Assembly: GCA_022566735.1 (NCBI GenBank)
Contig: JADFIG010000001.1
Span: 62,001-126,000 of the forward strand
Length of the DNA stretch: 64,000 bases
Direction: 5' to 3'
DNA from: Pseudomonadota bacterium
GTDB taxonomy: Bacteria; Pseudomonadota; Gammaproteobacteria; Burkholderiales; Burkholderiaceae_C
Positions 18,597-27,875 of the stretch are shown piece by piece. Position numbers and translations under genes: made by a program. Within the stretch, counting starts at the first letter, position 1; each line of letters starts with the position of its first letter. The notes below the pieces were generated by a model. The model did not search any database. It was not told the origin of the DNA and saw only the letters and a program-made list of their open reading frames with translations.

Positions 18597-20048
18597 ATGA
18601 GCAACGATCAACGCCGCACCTTCCTGCGCCAGGCCGGTCTGGGCCTGGGCGGTGCCGCCCTCGGTGGCTTCATCCCCGGCATTGGCCACGTCAGTGCCGC
18701 CACCGCGGCCGAGCTGGTGGACCCGCTGGCGCCCAAGGCCCCGCAGTTCGCCGCCAGGATCAAGTCGGTGATCTGGCTGCATCAGAACGGCGCGCCCTCC
18801 ACGCTGGACCTCTACGACCACAAGCCCGACCTGCAAAGGCTGGCAGGCCAGCCGGTGCCGGCGTCCTTCCTCAAGGGCATCAAGACCAGCACGCAAGGCG
18901 GCGTGGGCCGGCTGTACGTGTCCAAGGAGCGCACCTGGAAGCAGCACGGCGACAGCGGCGCCTGGTTCTCCAACCTGCTGCCTCACCTGGCCACCCAGGC
19001 CGACAAGCTGACCTTCATCAAGTCCAGCACCACCGTGGGCGCCACCCACGACATCTCCATCCTCAAGCTCAACACGGGCGACCTGAACCCGGGCCGTCCC
19101 TCGCTGGGCGCCTGGATCAACTACGCCCTGGGCTCGGCCAACCCCGACCTGCCGTCCTACGTGGTGCTCTACAACGGCGATCGCGAGCCCTCGGCCGGCT
19201 CGGTCAACTGGAGCGCGGGCTTCCTGCCGGCGGTCTACCAGGGCACGGCTTTCCGCCCCGGCGACTCCCCCATCCTCTACCTGGAGCGCCCCGAACTGCG
19301 CAACGCCGTGCAGCAGCGCACCTCGCTGGACCTGCTCAAGCGCCTGAACCTGATCGGCGCGGAGCAGTACCCGCATGACACCGAGCTCAAGGCCCGCCTG
19401 CAGTCCTACGAGCTGGCCGACCGCATGCAATCTGCGGCCCCTGCGGCCGTGGACATCAGCAAGGAAAGCGCCGCCACCAAGGAGCTCTATGGCCTCAACG
19501 ACAAGACCAGCCAGAGCTACGGCGAGGTGCTGCTGCGTGCCCGCCGCCTGGTGGAGCGCGGTGTGCGCTTCGTGCAGGTGGTCTCGGGCTTCCCCGAGGG
19601 CGTGGACATCGACCGCCAGAGCTGGGATGCGCACAGCGAGCTGGACGCCAACCACGCCGTCATGGCCCGCATGGTGGACAAGCCCATTGCCGGCCTGCTG
19701 CACGACCTGAAGGAGCGCGGCCTGCTGGACAGCACCCTGGTGGTGTGGACCTCCGAGTTCGGTCGCACCTCCTGGGGCGAGAGCGGCACCGGCCGCGACC
19801 ACAACCCCTGGGGCTACACCCAGTGGCTGGCCGGCGGTGGCCTCAAGGCGGGCTTCACCTATGGCGAGACCGACGACATCGGCCTGCAGGTGGCCGACAA
19901 GGACAAGGCCGTGGACACCTACGACCTGCACGCCACCGTGCTGCACCTGATGGGCCTGGACCACCTCAAGACCACCTTCATCCACAACGGCCGCTCCGAG
20001 CGCCCGACCGTGGTGTACGGCAAGGTCATCAAGGAGATCCTGGCCTGA
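18597..20048 (+). CDS. DUF1501 domain-containing protein, Tat signal
   Basis: RRTFLRQAGLGLGGAALGG twin-arginine; IWLHQNGAPSTLDLYDHKP; LVVWTSEFGRTSWGESGTGRDHNPWGYTQWLAGGGLK. Confidence 0.9.
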   Translation: MSNDQRRTFLRQAGLGLGGAALGGFIPGIGHVSAATAAELVDPLAPKAPQFAARIKSVIWLHQNGAPSTLDLYDHKPDLQRLAGQPVPASFLKGIKTSTQGGVGRLYVSKERTWKQHGDSGAWFSNLLPHLATQADKLTFIKSSTTVGATHDISILKLNTGDLNPGRPSLGAWINYALGSANPDLPSYVVLYNGDREPSAGSVNWSAGFLPAVYQGTAFRPGDSPILYLERPELRNAVQQRTSLDLLKRLNLIGAEQYPHDTELKARLQSYELADRMQSAAPAAVDISKESAATKELYGLNDKTSQSYGEVLLRARRLVERGVRFVQVVSGFPEGVDIDRQSWDAHSELDANHAVMARMVDKPIAGLLHDLKERGLLDSTLVVWTSEFGRTSWGESGTGRDHNPWGYTQWLAGGGLKAGFTYGETDDIGLQVADKDKAVDTYDLHATVLHLMGLDHLKTTFIHNGRSERPTVVYGKVIKEILA

Positions 20049-20440
20049 TGCTGCAAGGGACCCGCAAGACCTGGGTCGTGCTGGCCTTGCTGGCTGCGGT
20101 GTTCGGGGGCGTTCGCGCCGCCGACACCGAGCTGGACATGGACCTGATGCAGACCATCGAGGACACCAACAAGAGCCTGGCGTCGAACATCGCCACGCAG
20201 AACGGCCCCGGCAGCACCTCGGATGCGAAGGAGCTGCAGGCGCTGTTCGGCAAGGTCGAGGCGCATTTCGTGGCCAAGGGCGATGCCCCGGATGCGGTCG
20301 AGCTGTCGCGCAAGAGCCGGGAGCTGTCGGAGGCCATCGTCAAGTCGGTCGGCGCCAAGGACTTTGGTGCCGCGTCCGACTCGGCCACGACGCTGTCGCG
20401 CACCTGCCGCACCTGCCACACCTTCTACAAGAAGTCCTGA
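20048..20440 (+). CDS. Cytochrome c' like class II c-type cytochrome
   Basis: Signal peptide, four-helix-type sequence, C-terminal CRTCHTFYKKS. Confidence 0.75.
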   Translation: MLQGTRKTWVVLALLAAVFGGVRAADTELDMDLMQTIEDTNKSLASNIATQNGPGSTSDAKELQALFGKVEAHFVAKGDAPDAVELSRKSRELSEAIVKSVGAKDFGAASDSATTLSRTCRTCHTFYKKS

Positions 20441-20452
20441 GAGGGTGAGCTG

Positions 20453-21277
20453 TTGCCAAACCACGTGTTGAGTTCAAGCTGGAGCGGGGTGTGGAGCCTG
20501 TCGGTGTGCCTGTCGATGACCTTGTCCGTCGGCGTGGCGGCCTGGCTGGTCGGCCTGCCGCCGAGCGCCTGGGCGGCCAAGGCTGCCCCGGTGGGGCGCG
20601 GCAAGCCGGCACAGCCCGCGGTGCCGGCAGCGATGGCACCCCAGGTGCCCGCAGGCAACCCCTTGCTGGGCCGCGACAAGATCGACAGCGAACGCTGCCA
20701 GGAATGCCACGGCGCCGACGGGCAGGGCGCGGGCCATGCCAACGGGCCGGAAGGCAAGTTCGCCAAGCTGGCCGGGCAGGACGCGGCCTACGTGCTCAAG
20801 CAGATGCAGGACTTCCGCTCCGGCGCGCGCAAGCACGACCAGATGGCCATCATGGCGCGCAGCGTCAGCGACGAGGACGTGCGCGACATCGCGGCCCATT
20901 TCGCCAGCCTGGCGCCCATGCGCGGCGAGCCCGTGGCGGGCGCTGCGGCGCAGGCCCTGGCGCAGCGTGGGCAGCAGCTCTTCGCGCAAGGCGATGCGGC
21001 CCGGGGCGTGCCGGCCTGTGCGAGCTGCCACGGCGCGGCCGGGGAGGGCAACGCCGCCTTGCGTGCACCGCGCATCGCCGGGCAGGAGTGGCGCTACCTC
21101 GACAAGCAACTGCGCGACTGGCGCTCCGGCGAGCGCCGCAACAGCCCCGACGGCGCCATGAACCAGGCCCTGTCGCGGCTGAGCGATGCCGACATCGACG
21201 CCTTGACCCAGCACCTGGCGAGCCTGCCAGCCCCCCATCCCTCACTTTCCACCGCGTTTCAGGAGCAACACCGATGA
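20453..21277 (+). CDS. Diheme cytochrome c (c4-like); TTG start uncertain
   Basis: Two CxxCH motifs (CQECHGADGQG, CASCHGAAGEG) in duplicated cytochrome c folds. Confidence 0.85.
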   Translation: MPNHVLSSSWSGVWSLSVCLSMTLSVGVAAWLVGLPPSAWAAKAAPVGRGKPAQPAVPAAMAPQVPAGNPLLGRDKIDSERCQECHGADGQGAGHANGPEGKFAKLAGQDAAYVLKQMQDFRSGARKHDQMAIMARSVSDEDVRDIAAHFASLAPMRGEPVAGAAAQALAQRGQQLFAQGDAARGVPACASCHGAAGEGNAALRAPRIAGQEWRYLDKQLRDWRSGERRNSPDGAMNQALSRLSDADIDALTQHLASLPAPHPSLSTAFQEQHR

Positions 21278-21894
21278 GCCACTGGTTCAAGAACACCGCC
21301 ACCGCGCTGGCGACCGTGCTGGGCGCCGCCGCCTGGCTGAGCGCGCTGCCGGCCCATGCCGCGCTGAAGGCCGGCGATGCCGCCCCCGAGTTCAAGCTGA
21401 AGGCCTCGCAGGCCGGCAAGGCCTTCACCTACTCCCTCAAGGACGCCTTGCGCAAGGGCCCGGTGGTGGTCTATTTCTACCCCTCGGCCTTCACGGCGGG
21501 CTGCAATGTGCAAGCCCACCTGTTCGCCACCCAGGTGGACAAGTTCGCTGAAGTCGGCGCCACCATCGTGGGCGTGTCGCTGGACAGCATCGAGCGCCTC
21601 AACGACTTCTCCGCCGACCCGCAGTACTGCGCCGGCAAGATCCCCGTGGCCTCGGACGCCGACGGCCTGGTGGCCCGCGCCTTCGACCTGCCCATCAGCG
21701 CGGTGCCTGCCGGCCGCAAGGACACGCGCGGCGTCGAGATCGACCACGCCCGCACCGAGCGCACCACCTTCATCGTCACCCCGGACGGCCGCGTGGCCGC
21801 CACCGTGGGCGGCGTGGCCCCCGATGCCAACGTGCAGCAGGCCCTGGACATCGTGCAGCGCCTGCGCGCCAAGGCCGCGCCGGGCAAGTCCTGA
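21274..21894 (+). CDS. Exported peroxiredoxin (AhpC/TSA, BCP/PrxQ-like)
   Basis: Signal peptide ...SALPAHA; GDAAPEFKL; VVVYFYPSAFTAGCNVQAH. Confidence 0.88.
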   Translation: MSHWFKNTATALATVLGAAAWLSALPAHAALKAGDAAPEFKLKASQAGKAFTYSLKDALRKGPVVVYFYPSAFTAGCNVQAHLFATQVDKFAEVGATIVGVSLDSIERLNDFSADPQYCAGKIPVASDADGLVARAFDLPISAVPAGRKDTRGVEIDHARTERTTFIVTPDGRVAATVGGVAPDANVQQALDIVQRLRAKAAPGKS

Positions 21895-21954
21895 GCCTGC
21901 CATCCCCTCCGACCCCGCCTTCCCACCTCTCCTCAACCCAAGCTGAAACACACC

Positions 21955-22443
21955 ATGAGATTGCGTCTGACACCCTTGCTGAGCGCCACGCTGGCGCTCA
22001 CCACCCTCGCCGCCACCCTGGCCACCACGGGCACCGCCTGGGCCCAGCAAGCCCCCAAGCCCGAGCAGCTCATCAAGTGGCGCCAGTCGGCCTACCAGGT
22101 GCTGGCCTGGAACACCGGCCGCGTCAAGGCCAATGTGGACGGCACCTACAACAAGGACGACGTCATCAAGGCCTCCAACACCATCGCCGCGCTGGCCAAT
22201 TCGGGCCTGGGCTCGCTCTACGCCCCTGGCACCGAAACCGGCAAGGGCTGGCACGAGACCACCGTCAAGCCCGAACTGTTCACCGACAAGAAGGCCGGTG
22301 AAGTGGCCGCGGCTTTCAACAAGGAAGCCAACGAGCTGGCCCGCGTGGCGGCCGTGGGCGATGTGGCTGCGGTGAAAGCCCAGCTGGGCAAGCTGCAGGG
22401 CACCTGCAAGGCCTGCCACGACGATTTCCGCAAAAAGGACTGA
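21955..22443 (+). CDS. Cytochrome c'
   Basis: Signal peptide; C-terminal CKACHDDFRKKD; four-helix pattern. Confidence 0.9.
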   Translation: MRLRLTPLLSATLALTTLAATLATTGTAWAQQAPKPEQLIKWRQSAYQVLAWNTGRVKANVDGTYNKDDVIKASNTIAALANSGLGSLYAPGTETGKGWHETTVKPELFTDKKAGEVAAAFNKEANELARVAAVGDVAAVKAQLGKLQGTCKACHDDFRKKD

Positions 22444-22456
22444 CAGGAGCGACGCC

Positions 22457-23173
22457 ATGAAACACAGCCAACGACTCATCACCTCCCTGGCCCTGCTGAC
22501 GCTGTCCGGCGCGGCACTGGCCCAAAGCGCCGCACCTGCTGCGCCCGCCGCACCCGCCAACCGCGAGACCGGCCCTTTCAGCTTCTTCGTGACCAGCGTG
22601 GGCTCGGGCAAGGGCGCCGACCTCGGCGGCCTGGCCGGTGCCGACGCGCACTGCCAGAAGCTGGCTTCCGCCGTGGGCGCGGGCAGCAAGACCTGGCGCG
22701 CCTACCTCAGCACCCAGTCCTGGGATGGCAAGCCCGCCGTCCACGCGCGTGAGCGCATCGGCACGGGCCCGTGGTTCAACGTCAAGGGCGCCCTGATCGC
22801 CCGCAGCGTCAGCCACCTGCACGGCGACGAGCTGGAAGAAGCCCGCATCGGCAACGCCGTGAACTGGTCCACCGCCCTCACCGAGAAGGGCGAGCCGGTC
22901 AAGCGCGCGGGCGACACGCCCAACGAGCACGACATCCTCACCGGCTCGCTGCCCGATGGCCGTGCCTTCGTCAACGACACGTCCGACCGCACCTGCAAGA
23001 ACTACACGAGCAGCGCGGAAGACGGTGCCGTGCAGGTCGGCCACTTCGACCGCACCGGCGGCGTGCACACGGCGCTGTCGTGGAACTCGGCGCACCCCAG
23101 CCGCGGTTGCAGCCAGCCCAAGCTGGTGAGCTCCGGCGGCGCGGGCTACTTCTATTGCTTCGCCGCGAAGTGA
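22457..23173 (+). CDS. Exported lectin-like protein
   Basis: Signal peptide; FFVTSVGSGKGADLGGLAGADAHCQKLASAVGAGSKTWRAYLST and CKNYTSS...GGAGYFYCF. Confidence 0.65.
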   Translation: MKHSQRLITSLALLTLSGAALAQSAAPAAPAAPANRETGPFSFFVTSVGSGKGADLGGLAGADAHCQKLASAVGAGSKTWRAYLSTQSWDGKPAVHARERIGTGPWFNVKGALIARSVSHLHGDELEEARIGNAVNWSTALTEKGEPVKRAGDTPNEHDILTGSLPDGRAFVNDTSDRTCKNYTSSAEDGAVQVGHFDRTGGVHTALSWNSAHPSRGCSQPKLVSSGGAGYFYCFAAK

Positions 23174-23189
23174 GCCCCGGGGCGCTGTC

Positions 23190-26100
23190 ATGTGGATCGT
23201 CCAAGTCGCGCTGCGGCGCCCCTACACCTTCGTCGTCGCGGCCCTGCTGATCCTGCTGGCCACGCCCTTCGTGCTGCGCAAGACGCCGGTGGACGTCTTC
23301 CCCGAGATCGACATCCCCGTGGTGGCCATCCTGATGAGCTACAACGGCCTGCCGGCCAAGGAGATGAACGACCGCATCATCACGCCCATCGAGCGCAACC
23401 TGGCCAACTCGGTGAGCGACATGGAACACACCGAGTCGCAGACCCTGGCGGGCATGGGCATCATCAAGGTGTTCTTCCAGCCGCAGGTGGACCAGGCCAC
23501 GGCCATCGCCCAGGTGGTGGCCAGCACGCAGGCCTCGCTGCGCTCGCTGCCGGCCGGCGCCACGCCGCCCACCATCATCAAGTACAGCGCCACCGACCTG
23601 CCCGTCCTGCAGCTGGGTTTTTCCAGCCCGGTGCGCAGCGAGCAGGAGCTCAACGAGCAGGCCTTCAACGTGCTGCGCACCAAGCTCATCACCATCCCCG
23701 GGGTGGCGGTGACGGCGCCGTACGGCGGGCGCTTCCGCCAGGTCTCGGTGGACATCAACGGCGCGGCCCTGTCGGCGCGCGGCCTGAGCGCGGTGGACGT
23801 GGTCAACGCGCTGAACGTGCAGAACCTGACCCTGCCTTCGGGCACGGCCAAGATCGGTGCGCAGGAGGTCAACATCGACCTCAACGGCTCGCCCAGGAAC
23901 ATGGCCGCGCTGGGCGACATCCCCATCACCACGGCCAATGGCGCGACGGTGTTCCTGCGCGATGTGGCCCAGGTGCGCGACGGCTACCAGCCGCAGACCA
24001 ACGTGGTGCGCCGCGACGGCGAGCGCGGCCTGCTGATGACGGTGCTGCGCAATGGCGGCGCCTCCACGCTGGACATCATCGACACCATCCGCCGCGACCT
24101 GCCCAAGGCGGTGCTGGCGCTGCCGGAGGACATCACCGTCACGCCGCTGGCCGACCAGTCGGTGTTCGTCAACGCGGCCATCCGCTCGGTGGTGCACGAG
24201 GCCCTCATCGCCGCGGCCCTGACGGCCACCTTGCTGCTGCTGTTCCTGGGCAACTGGCGCAGCACCCTGATCATCGCGGTGTCCATCCCGCTGTCCATCC
24301 TGTGCTCGTTGATCGTGCTGCACCTGATCGGCCAGACCATCAACATCATGACGCTGGGCGGGCTGGCGCTGGCCGTGGGCATCCTGGTGGACGATGCCAC
24401 GGTGGAGATCGAAAACGTCGAGCGCCACCTGCACATGGGCAAACGGCCGCAGCAGGCCATCCTGGACGGGGCCGCCGAGATCGCCACGCCGGCCCTGGTG
24501 GCCACGCTGTGCATCTGCATCGCCTTCGTGCCCATGTTCTTCCTCACCGGGGTGGCGGGCAAGCTGTTCGTGCCGCTGGCGCAGGCGGTGGTGTTCGCCA
24601 TGCTGGCCTCCTACGTGCTGTCGCGCACCCTGGTGCCCACGCTGGTGATGTACCTGATGCAGCGCCAGCCCCGTGCGGCGCCTGCCGAGGCAGGGGCGCA
24701 GGCGCCGGGCCGCTGGCGTCGCATCCACCTGGCGTTCGAGGCCGGCTTCGAGCGCCTGCGCCACGACCACGCGGTGGTGCTGGCGGCCCTGCTGCGCCGC
24801 AAGCGCCTGGCGGGCGGGGTGTTCCTGGGCCTGGCGCTGCTGTCGTGCGGGCTCTACACCCAGCTGGGCCGCGACTTCTTCCCGGTGGTCGATGCCGGCC
24901 AGATCCGCCTGCATGTGCGCGCGCCGCTGGGCACCCGGCTGGAGGAGATGCCGGCCTTCGTGGATCAGGTCGAGGCGCGCATCCGCCAGCTCGTCGGTCC
25001 CGAGCAGATCTCGGGCATCGTGGACATCGTGGGCGGGCCTTACACGCCCTACAACACGCTCTACAACAACAACGGCACCTTCGACAGCAGCGACGTGGAG
25101 ATCCTGGTGTCGCTCAAGCCCGGCCACGCGCCCACCGCGGGGCACATCCGCAAGCTGCGCCAGGCCCTGCCGCGCGACTTCCCGGGCAACGAGTTCTACT
25201 TCCAGCCCGCCGACATGGTCAGCCAGACGCTGAACTTCGGCCTGAGCGCGCCGATCGACATCCAGATCCAGGGCAACAAGACGGCCGAGAATCTGGCCGT
25301 GGCCACGGAGCTGGTCAACCAGGTGCGCCAGGTGCCCGGTGCGGTGGACACCACGCTGTACCAGCGCTTCAACCGCCGCGCCCTGTCGCTGGAGATGGAC
25401 CGCGCGGCCCTGGCGCAGACCGGCCTGGTGGCGCGCGATGTGGCGCAGAACGTGATGGTGTCGCTGAGCTCCAGCTTCCAGACCGCGCCCACGTACTGGC
25501 TCAACCAGGCCAATGGCACGGTCTACAACGTGGCGGTGCAGGCGCCCCAGCACGAGATCGACAGCCTGGGCGCGATGCTGAGCATCCCCGTCAACCCGGC
25601 GGGTGCCGGCACCGGTGGGGCGCAGCGCGAGCCGCAACTGCTGGGCAATGTGGTGCAGGTCAAGTCCAGCAGCCAGCAGGGCAATGTCTCGCACTTCAAC
25701 ATCGCCAACGTCATCGACATCCACACCGGGGTGGACGGCCGCGACCTGGGCAGCACCTGCGACGACATCGCCCGCCTGGTCGAGGCCGCACGCGCCAGGC
25801 TGCCGCGCGGCAGCGAGATCACGGTGCGCGGCCAGATCACCACGCTGCAGACGGCGTTCGAGCAGCTGGGCTGGGGCCTGCTGGTGGCGGTGGTGCTGGT
25901 CTACCTGCTGCTGGTGGTGAACTTCCAGTCCTGGCTGGACGCGCTGATCATCGTCAGTGCCTTGCCCGCTGCGCTGGCCGGCATCGCCTGGATGCTGTTC
26001 CTGTCCGGCACGCCGCTGTCGGTGCCCGCGCTCACCGGCGCCATCATGACGGTGGGCGTGGCCACGGCCAACAGCATCCTGGTGGTGGCCTTTGCCCGCC

Positions 26101-26399
26101 AGCGCCTGGCCGAGGGCGTGCCGCCCGTGAGCGCCGCCCTGGAGGCCGGCTCGACCCGGCTGCGCCCGGTGCTGATGACGGCCCTGGCCATGGTGATCGG
26201 CATGGTGCCCATGGCCCTGGGGCTGGGCGAGGGCGGCGAGCAGAACGCACCGCTGGGCCGCGCGGTCATCGGCGGGCTGCTGCTGGCCACCGTCTCGACC
26301 CTGCTGTTCGTGCCCCTGGTGTTCGCCGGGGTGCATGGCCGCTTGCAGGCGCGTGCCGGCCGCCGGCTGGCGGGTGTCGAGCCCGCCGTGGCCGTGTGA
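23190..26399 (+). CDS. RND efflux permease (HAE1-like)
   Basis: FPEIDIPVVAILMSYNGLPAKEMNDRI, FLGNWRSTLIIAVSIPLSIL, GGLALAVGILVDDATVEIENVERH. Confidence 0.93.
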   Translation: MWIVQVALRRPYTFVVAALLILLATPFVLRKTPVDVFPEIDIPVVAILMSYNGLPAKEMNDRIITPIERNLANSVSDMEHTESQTLAGMGIIKVFFQPQVDQATAIAQVVASTQASLRSLPAGATPPTIIKYSATDLPVLQLGFSSPVRSEQELNEQAFNVLRTKLITIPGVAVTAPYGGRFRQVSVDINGAALSARGLSAVDVVNALNVQNLTLPSGTAKIGAQEVNIDLNGSPRNMAALGDIPITTANGATVFLRDVAQVRDGYQPQTNVVRRDGERGLLMTVLRNGGASTLDIIDTIRRDLPKAVLALPEDITVTPLADQSVFVNAAIRSVVHEALIAAALTATLLLLFLGNWRSTLIIAVSIPLSILCSLIVLHLIGQTINIMTLGGLALAVGILVDDATVEIENVERHLHMGKRPQQAILDGAAEIATPALVATLCICIAFVPMFFLTGVAGKLFVPLAQAVVFAMLASYVLSRTLVPTLVMYLMQRQPRAAPAEAGAQAPGRWRRIHLAFEAGFERLRHDHAVVLAALLRRKRLAGGVFLGLALLSCGLYTQLGRDFFPVVDAGQIRLHVRAPLGTRLEEMPAFVDQVEARIRQLVGPEQISGIVDIVGGPYTPYNTLYNNNGTFDSSDVEILVSLKPGHAPTAGHIRKLRQALPRDFPGNEFYFQPADMVSQTLNFGLSAPIDIQIQGNKTAENLAVATELVNQVRQVPGAVDTTLYQRFNRRALSLEMDRAALAQTGLVARDVAQNVMVSLSSSFQTAPTYWLNQANGTVYNVAVQAPQHEIDSLGAMLSIPVNPAGAGTGGAQREPQLLGNVVQVKSSSQQGNVSHFNIANVIDIHTGVDGRDLGSTCDDIARLVEAARARLPRGSEITVRGQITTLQTAFEQLGWGLLVAVVLVYLLLVVNFQSWLDALIIVSALPAALAGIAWMLFLSGTPLSVPALTGAIMTVGVATANSILVVAFARQRLAEGVPPVSAALEAGSTRLRPVLMTALAMVIGMVPMALGLGEGGEQNAPLGRAVIGGLLLATVSTLLFVPLVFAGVHGRLQARAGRRLAGVEPAVAV

Positions 26400-26471
26400 T
26401 GTGCTGGCCATCCATCTGCCCGCTGGGCCCTGATCTTTCCCCTGATCTTTCCCTCCTTGCCTTCTTCCCTC

Positions 26472-27812
26472 ATGACCCACCCTGACCGAGACCCTTCTGC
26501 CGCGCACCCTCCCGGGGACGCCGCTCCCGACACCCCGGTGCGGGACTCCGGCGCCCTGCGCCGCGCCACGCGTCTGGGCCTGGGCGCGCTGGCCTTGCTG
26601 CTGGCGGGGGCCGGCGTGCGCGCTTACGTGAACGAGGTGCATGCCAGCCAGATCGAAGCAGGCACGCGCGAGCGGGCCGTCCGATCGGTGCTGTTCACGC
26701 TCCCGCAGGCGGGGCAGGCCCAGCGCAGCGTGGCCTTGCCCGCCACCCTCAAGGGGCGCAACGAAGCGGCCATCCATGCGCGCACCAACGGCTATGTGCG
26801 GGCCTGGAAGAAGGACATCGGCGACCGCGTCCGCCAGGGCGATGTGCTGGCCCTCATCGACACGCCGGAGGTGGACCAGGACCTGGCCCAGGCGCGCGCC
26901 GTGCTCAGCCAGGTGCAGGCCCGGCTGGTGCTGGCGCAGTCCTCGCTGACGCGCTGGGAGGGCTTGCGCCAGCGCGATGCGGTTTCGGCCCAGGAGCTCG
27001 ACGAGCGCCGCGCCGCGCAGCAACAGGCCCAGGCCGACCTGGCCGCCGCGCAGGCCAACGTGCGCCGCCTGCAGCAGCTCCATGACTTCGGCATCCTCAC
27101 GGCGCCCTTCGATGGCGTGGTGGTGCGGCGCAACGTGGAGGTCGGCGCGCTGGTGGTGGCCGGTGGCGCCGCCACGCGCGAGCTGTTCTACCTGGCGCAG
27201 TCCGATGTGCTGCGCCTGACCGTGGCGGTGCCGCAGGCCCATGCCGCGGACATCCAGGTGGGCAAGGAGGTCGGCATCAAGCTGCTGGAGCGGCCGCAGC
27301 GTCCGTTCAAGGGCCGTGTCACGCGGGTGTCCGGCGGTCTGGACGTGGCCACGCGCTCCTTGCAGGTCGAGGTCGCCGTGCCCAACGAGGACGGGCAGTT
27401 GCTGCCCGGGACCTATGTCGAGGTGAGCTTGCCGCTGTCGGGCTCGGCCAAGGCCCTGCTGGTGCCGCCCAACACGCTGCAGTTCCGCCAGGACGGCCCG
27501 CGCGTGGCTGTGCTGGACGCCGACGACACGGTCAGCCTGCGCCCGGTCAAGCTGGGGCGCGACCTCGGGCGTGCGGTGGAGGTCACCTCGGGCCTGGGCC
27601 CGAAAGACCGCGTCGTGCTGAACCCGCCGGATACCATCGACGCGGGGGAGCGCGTGCGTGCGAAGCTGGCGCAAGCGCCGTCGGCCCCGGGGTCGCCGGC
27701 ATCGGCTGCGTCCTCTGCCGCACCTTCTGCCGCATCCTCTGCCGCATCCTCTGCCGGGGGCGGCGCGTCGGCATGGACACCAGCACCGGCACAGGCACCG
27801 GCCAGGTCCTGA
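26472..27812 (+). CDS. RND periplasmic adaptor (membrane fusion) protein
   Basis: GYVRAWKKDIGDRVRQGDVLALIDTPEVDQDL lipoyl-like half motif; FGILTAPFDGVVVRRNVEVGALV. Confidence 0.92.
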   Translation: MTHPDRDPSAAHPPGDAAPDTPVRDSGALRRATRLGLGALALLLAGAGVRAYVNEVHASQIEAGTRERAVRSVLFTLPQAGQAQRSVALPATLKGRNEAAIHARTNGYVRAWKKDIGDRVRQGDVLALIDTPEVDQDLAQARAVLSQVQARLVLAQSSLTRWEGLRQRDAVSAQELDERRAAQQQAQADLAAAQANVRRLQQLHDFGILTAPFDGVVVRRNVEVGALVVAGGAATRELFYLAQSDVLRLTVAVPQAHAADIQVGKEVGIKLLERPQRPFKGRVTRVSGGLDVATRSLQVEVAVPNEDGQLLPGTYVEVSLPLSGSAKALLVPPNTLQFRQDGPRVAVLDADDTVSLRPVKLGRDLGRAVEVTSGLGPKDRVVLNPPDTIDAGERVRAKLAQAPSAPGSPASAASSAAPSAASSAASSAGGGASAWTPAPAQAPARS

Positions 27813-27875
27813 TGCATATGCATCTGCCGATTCCTTCGTTGGTGCGCGCAGGGCTGCTCGATACAGTGCATTCGC

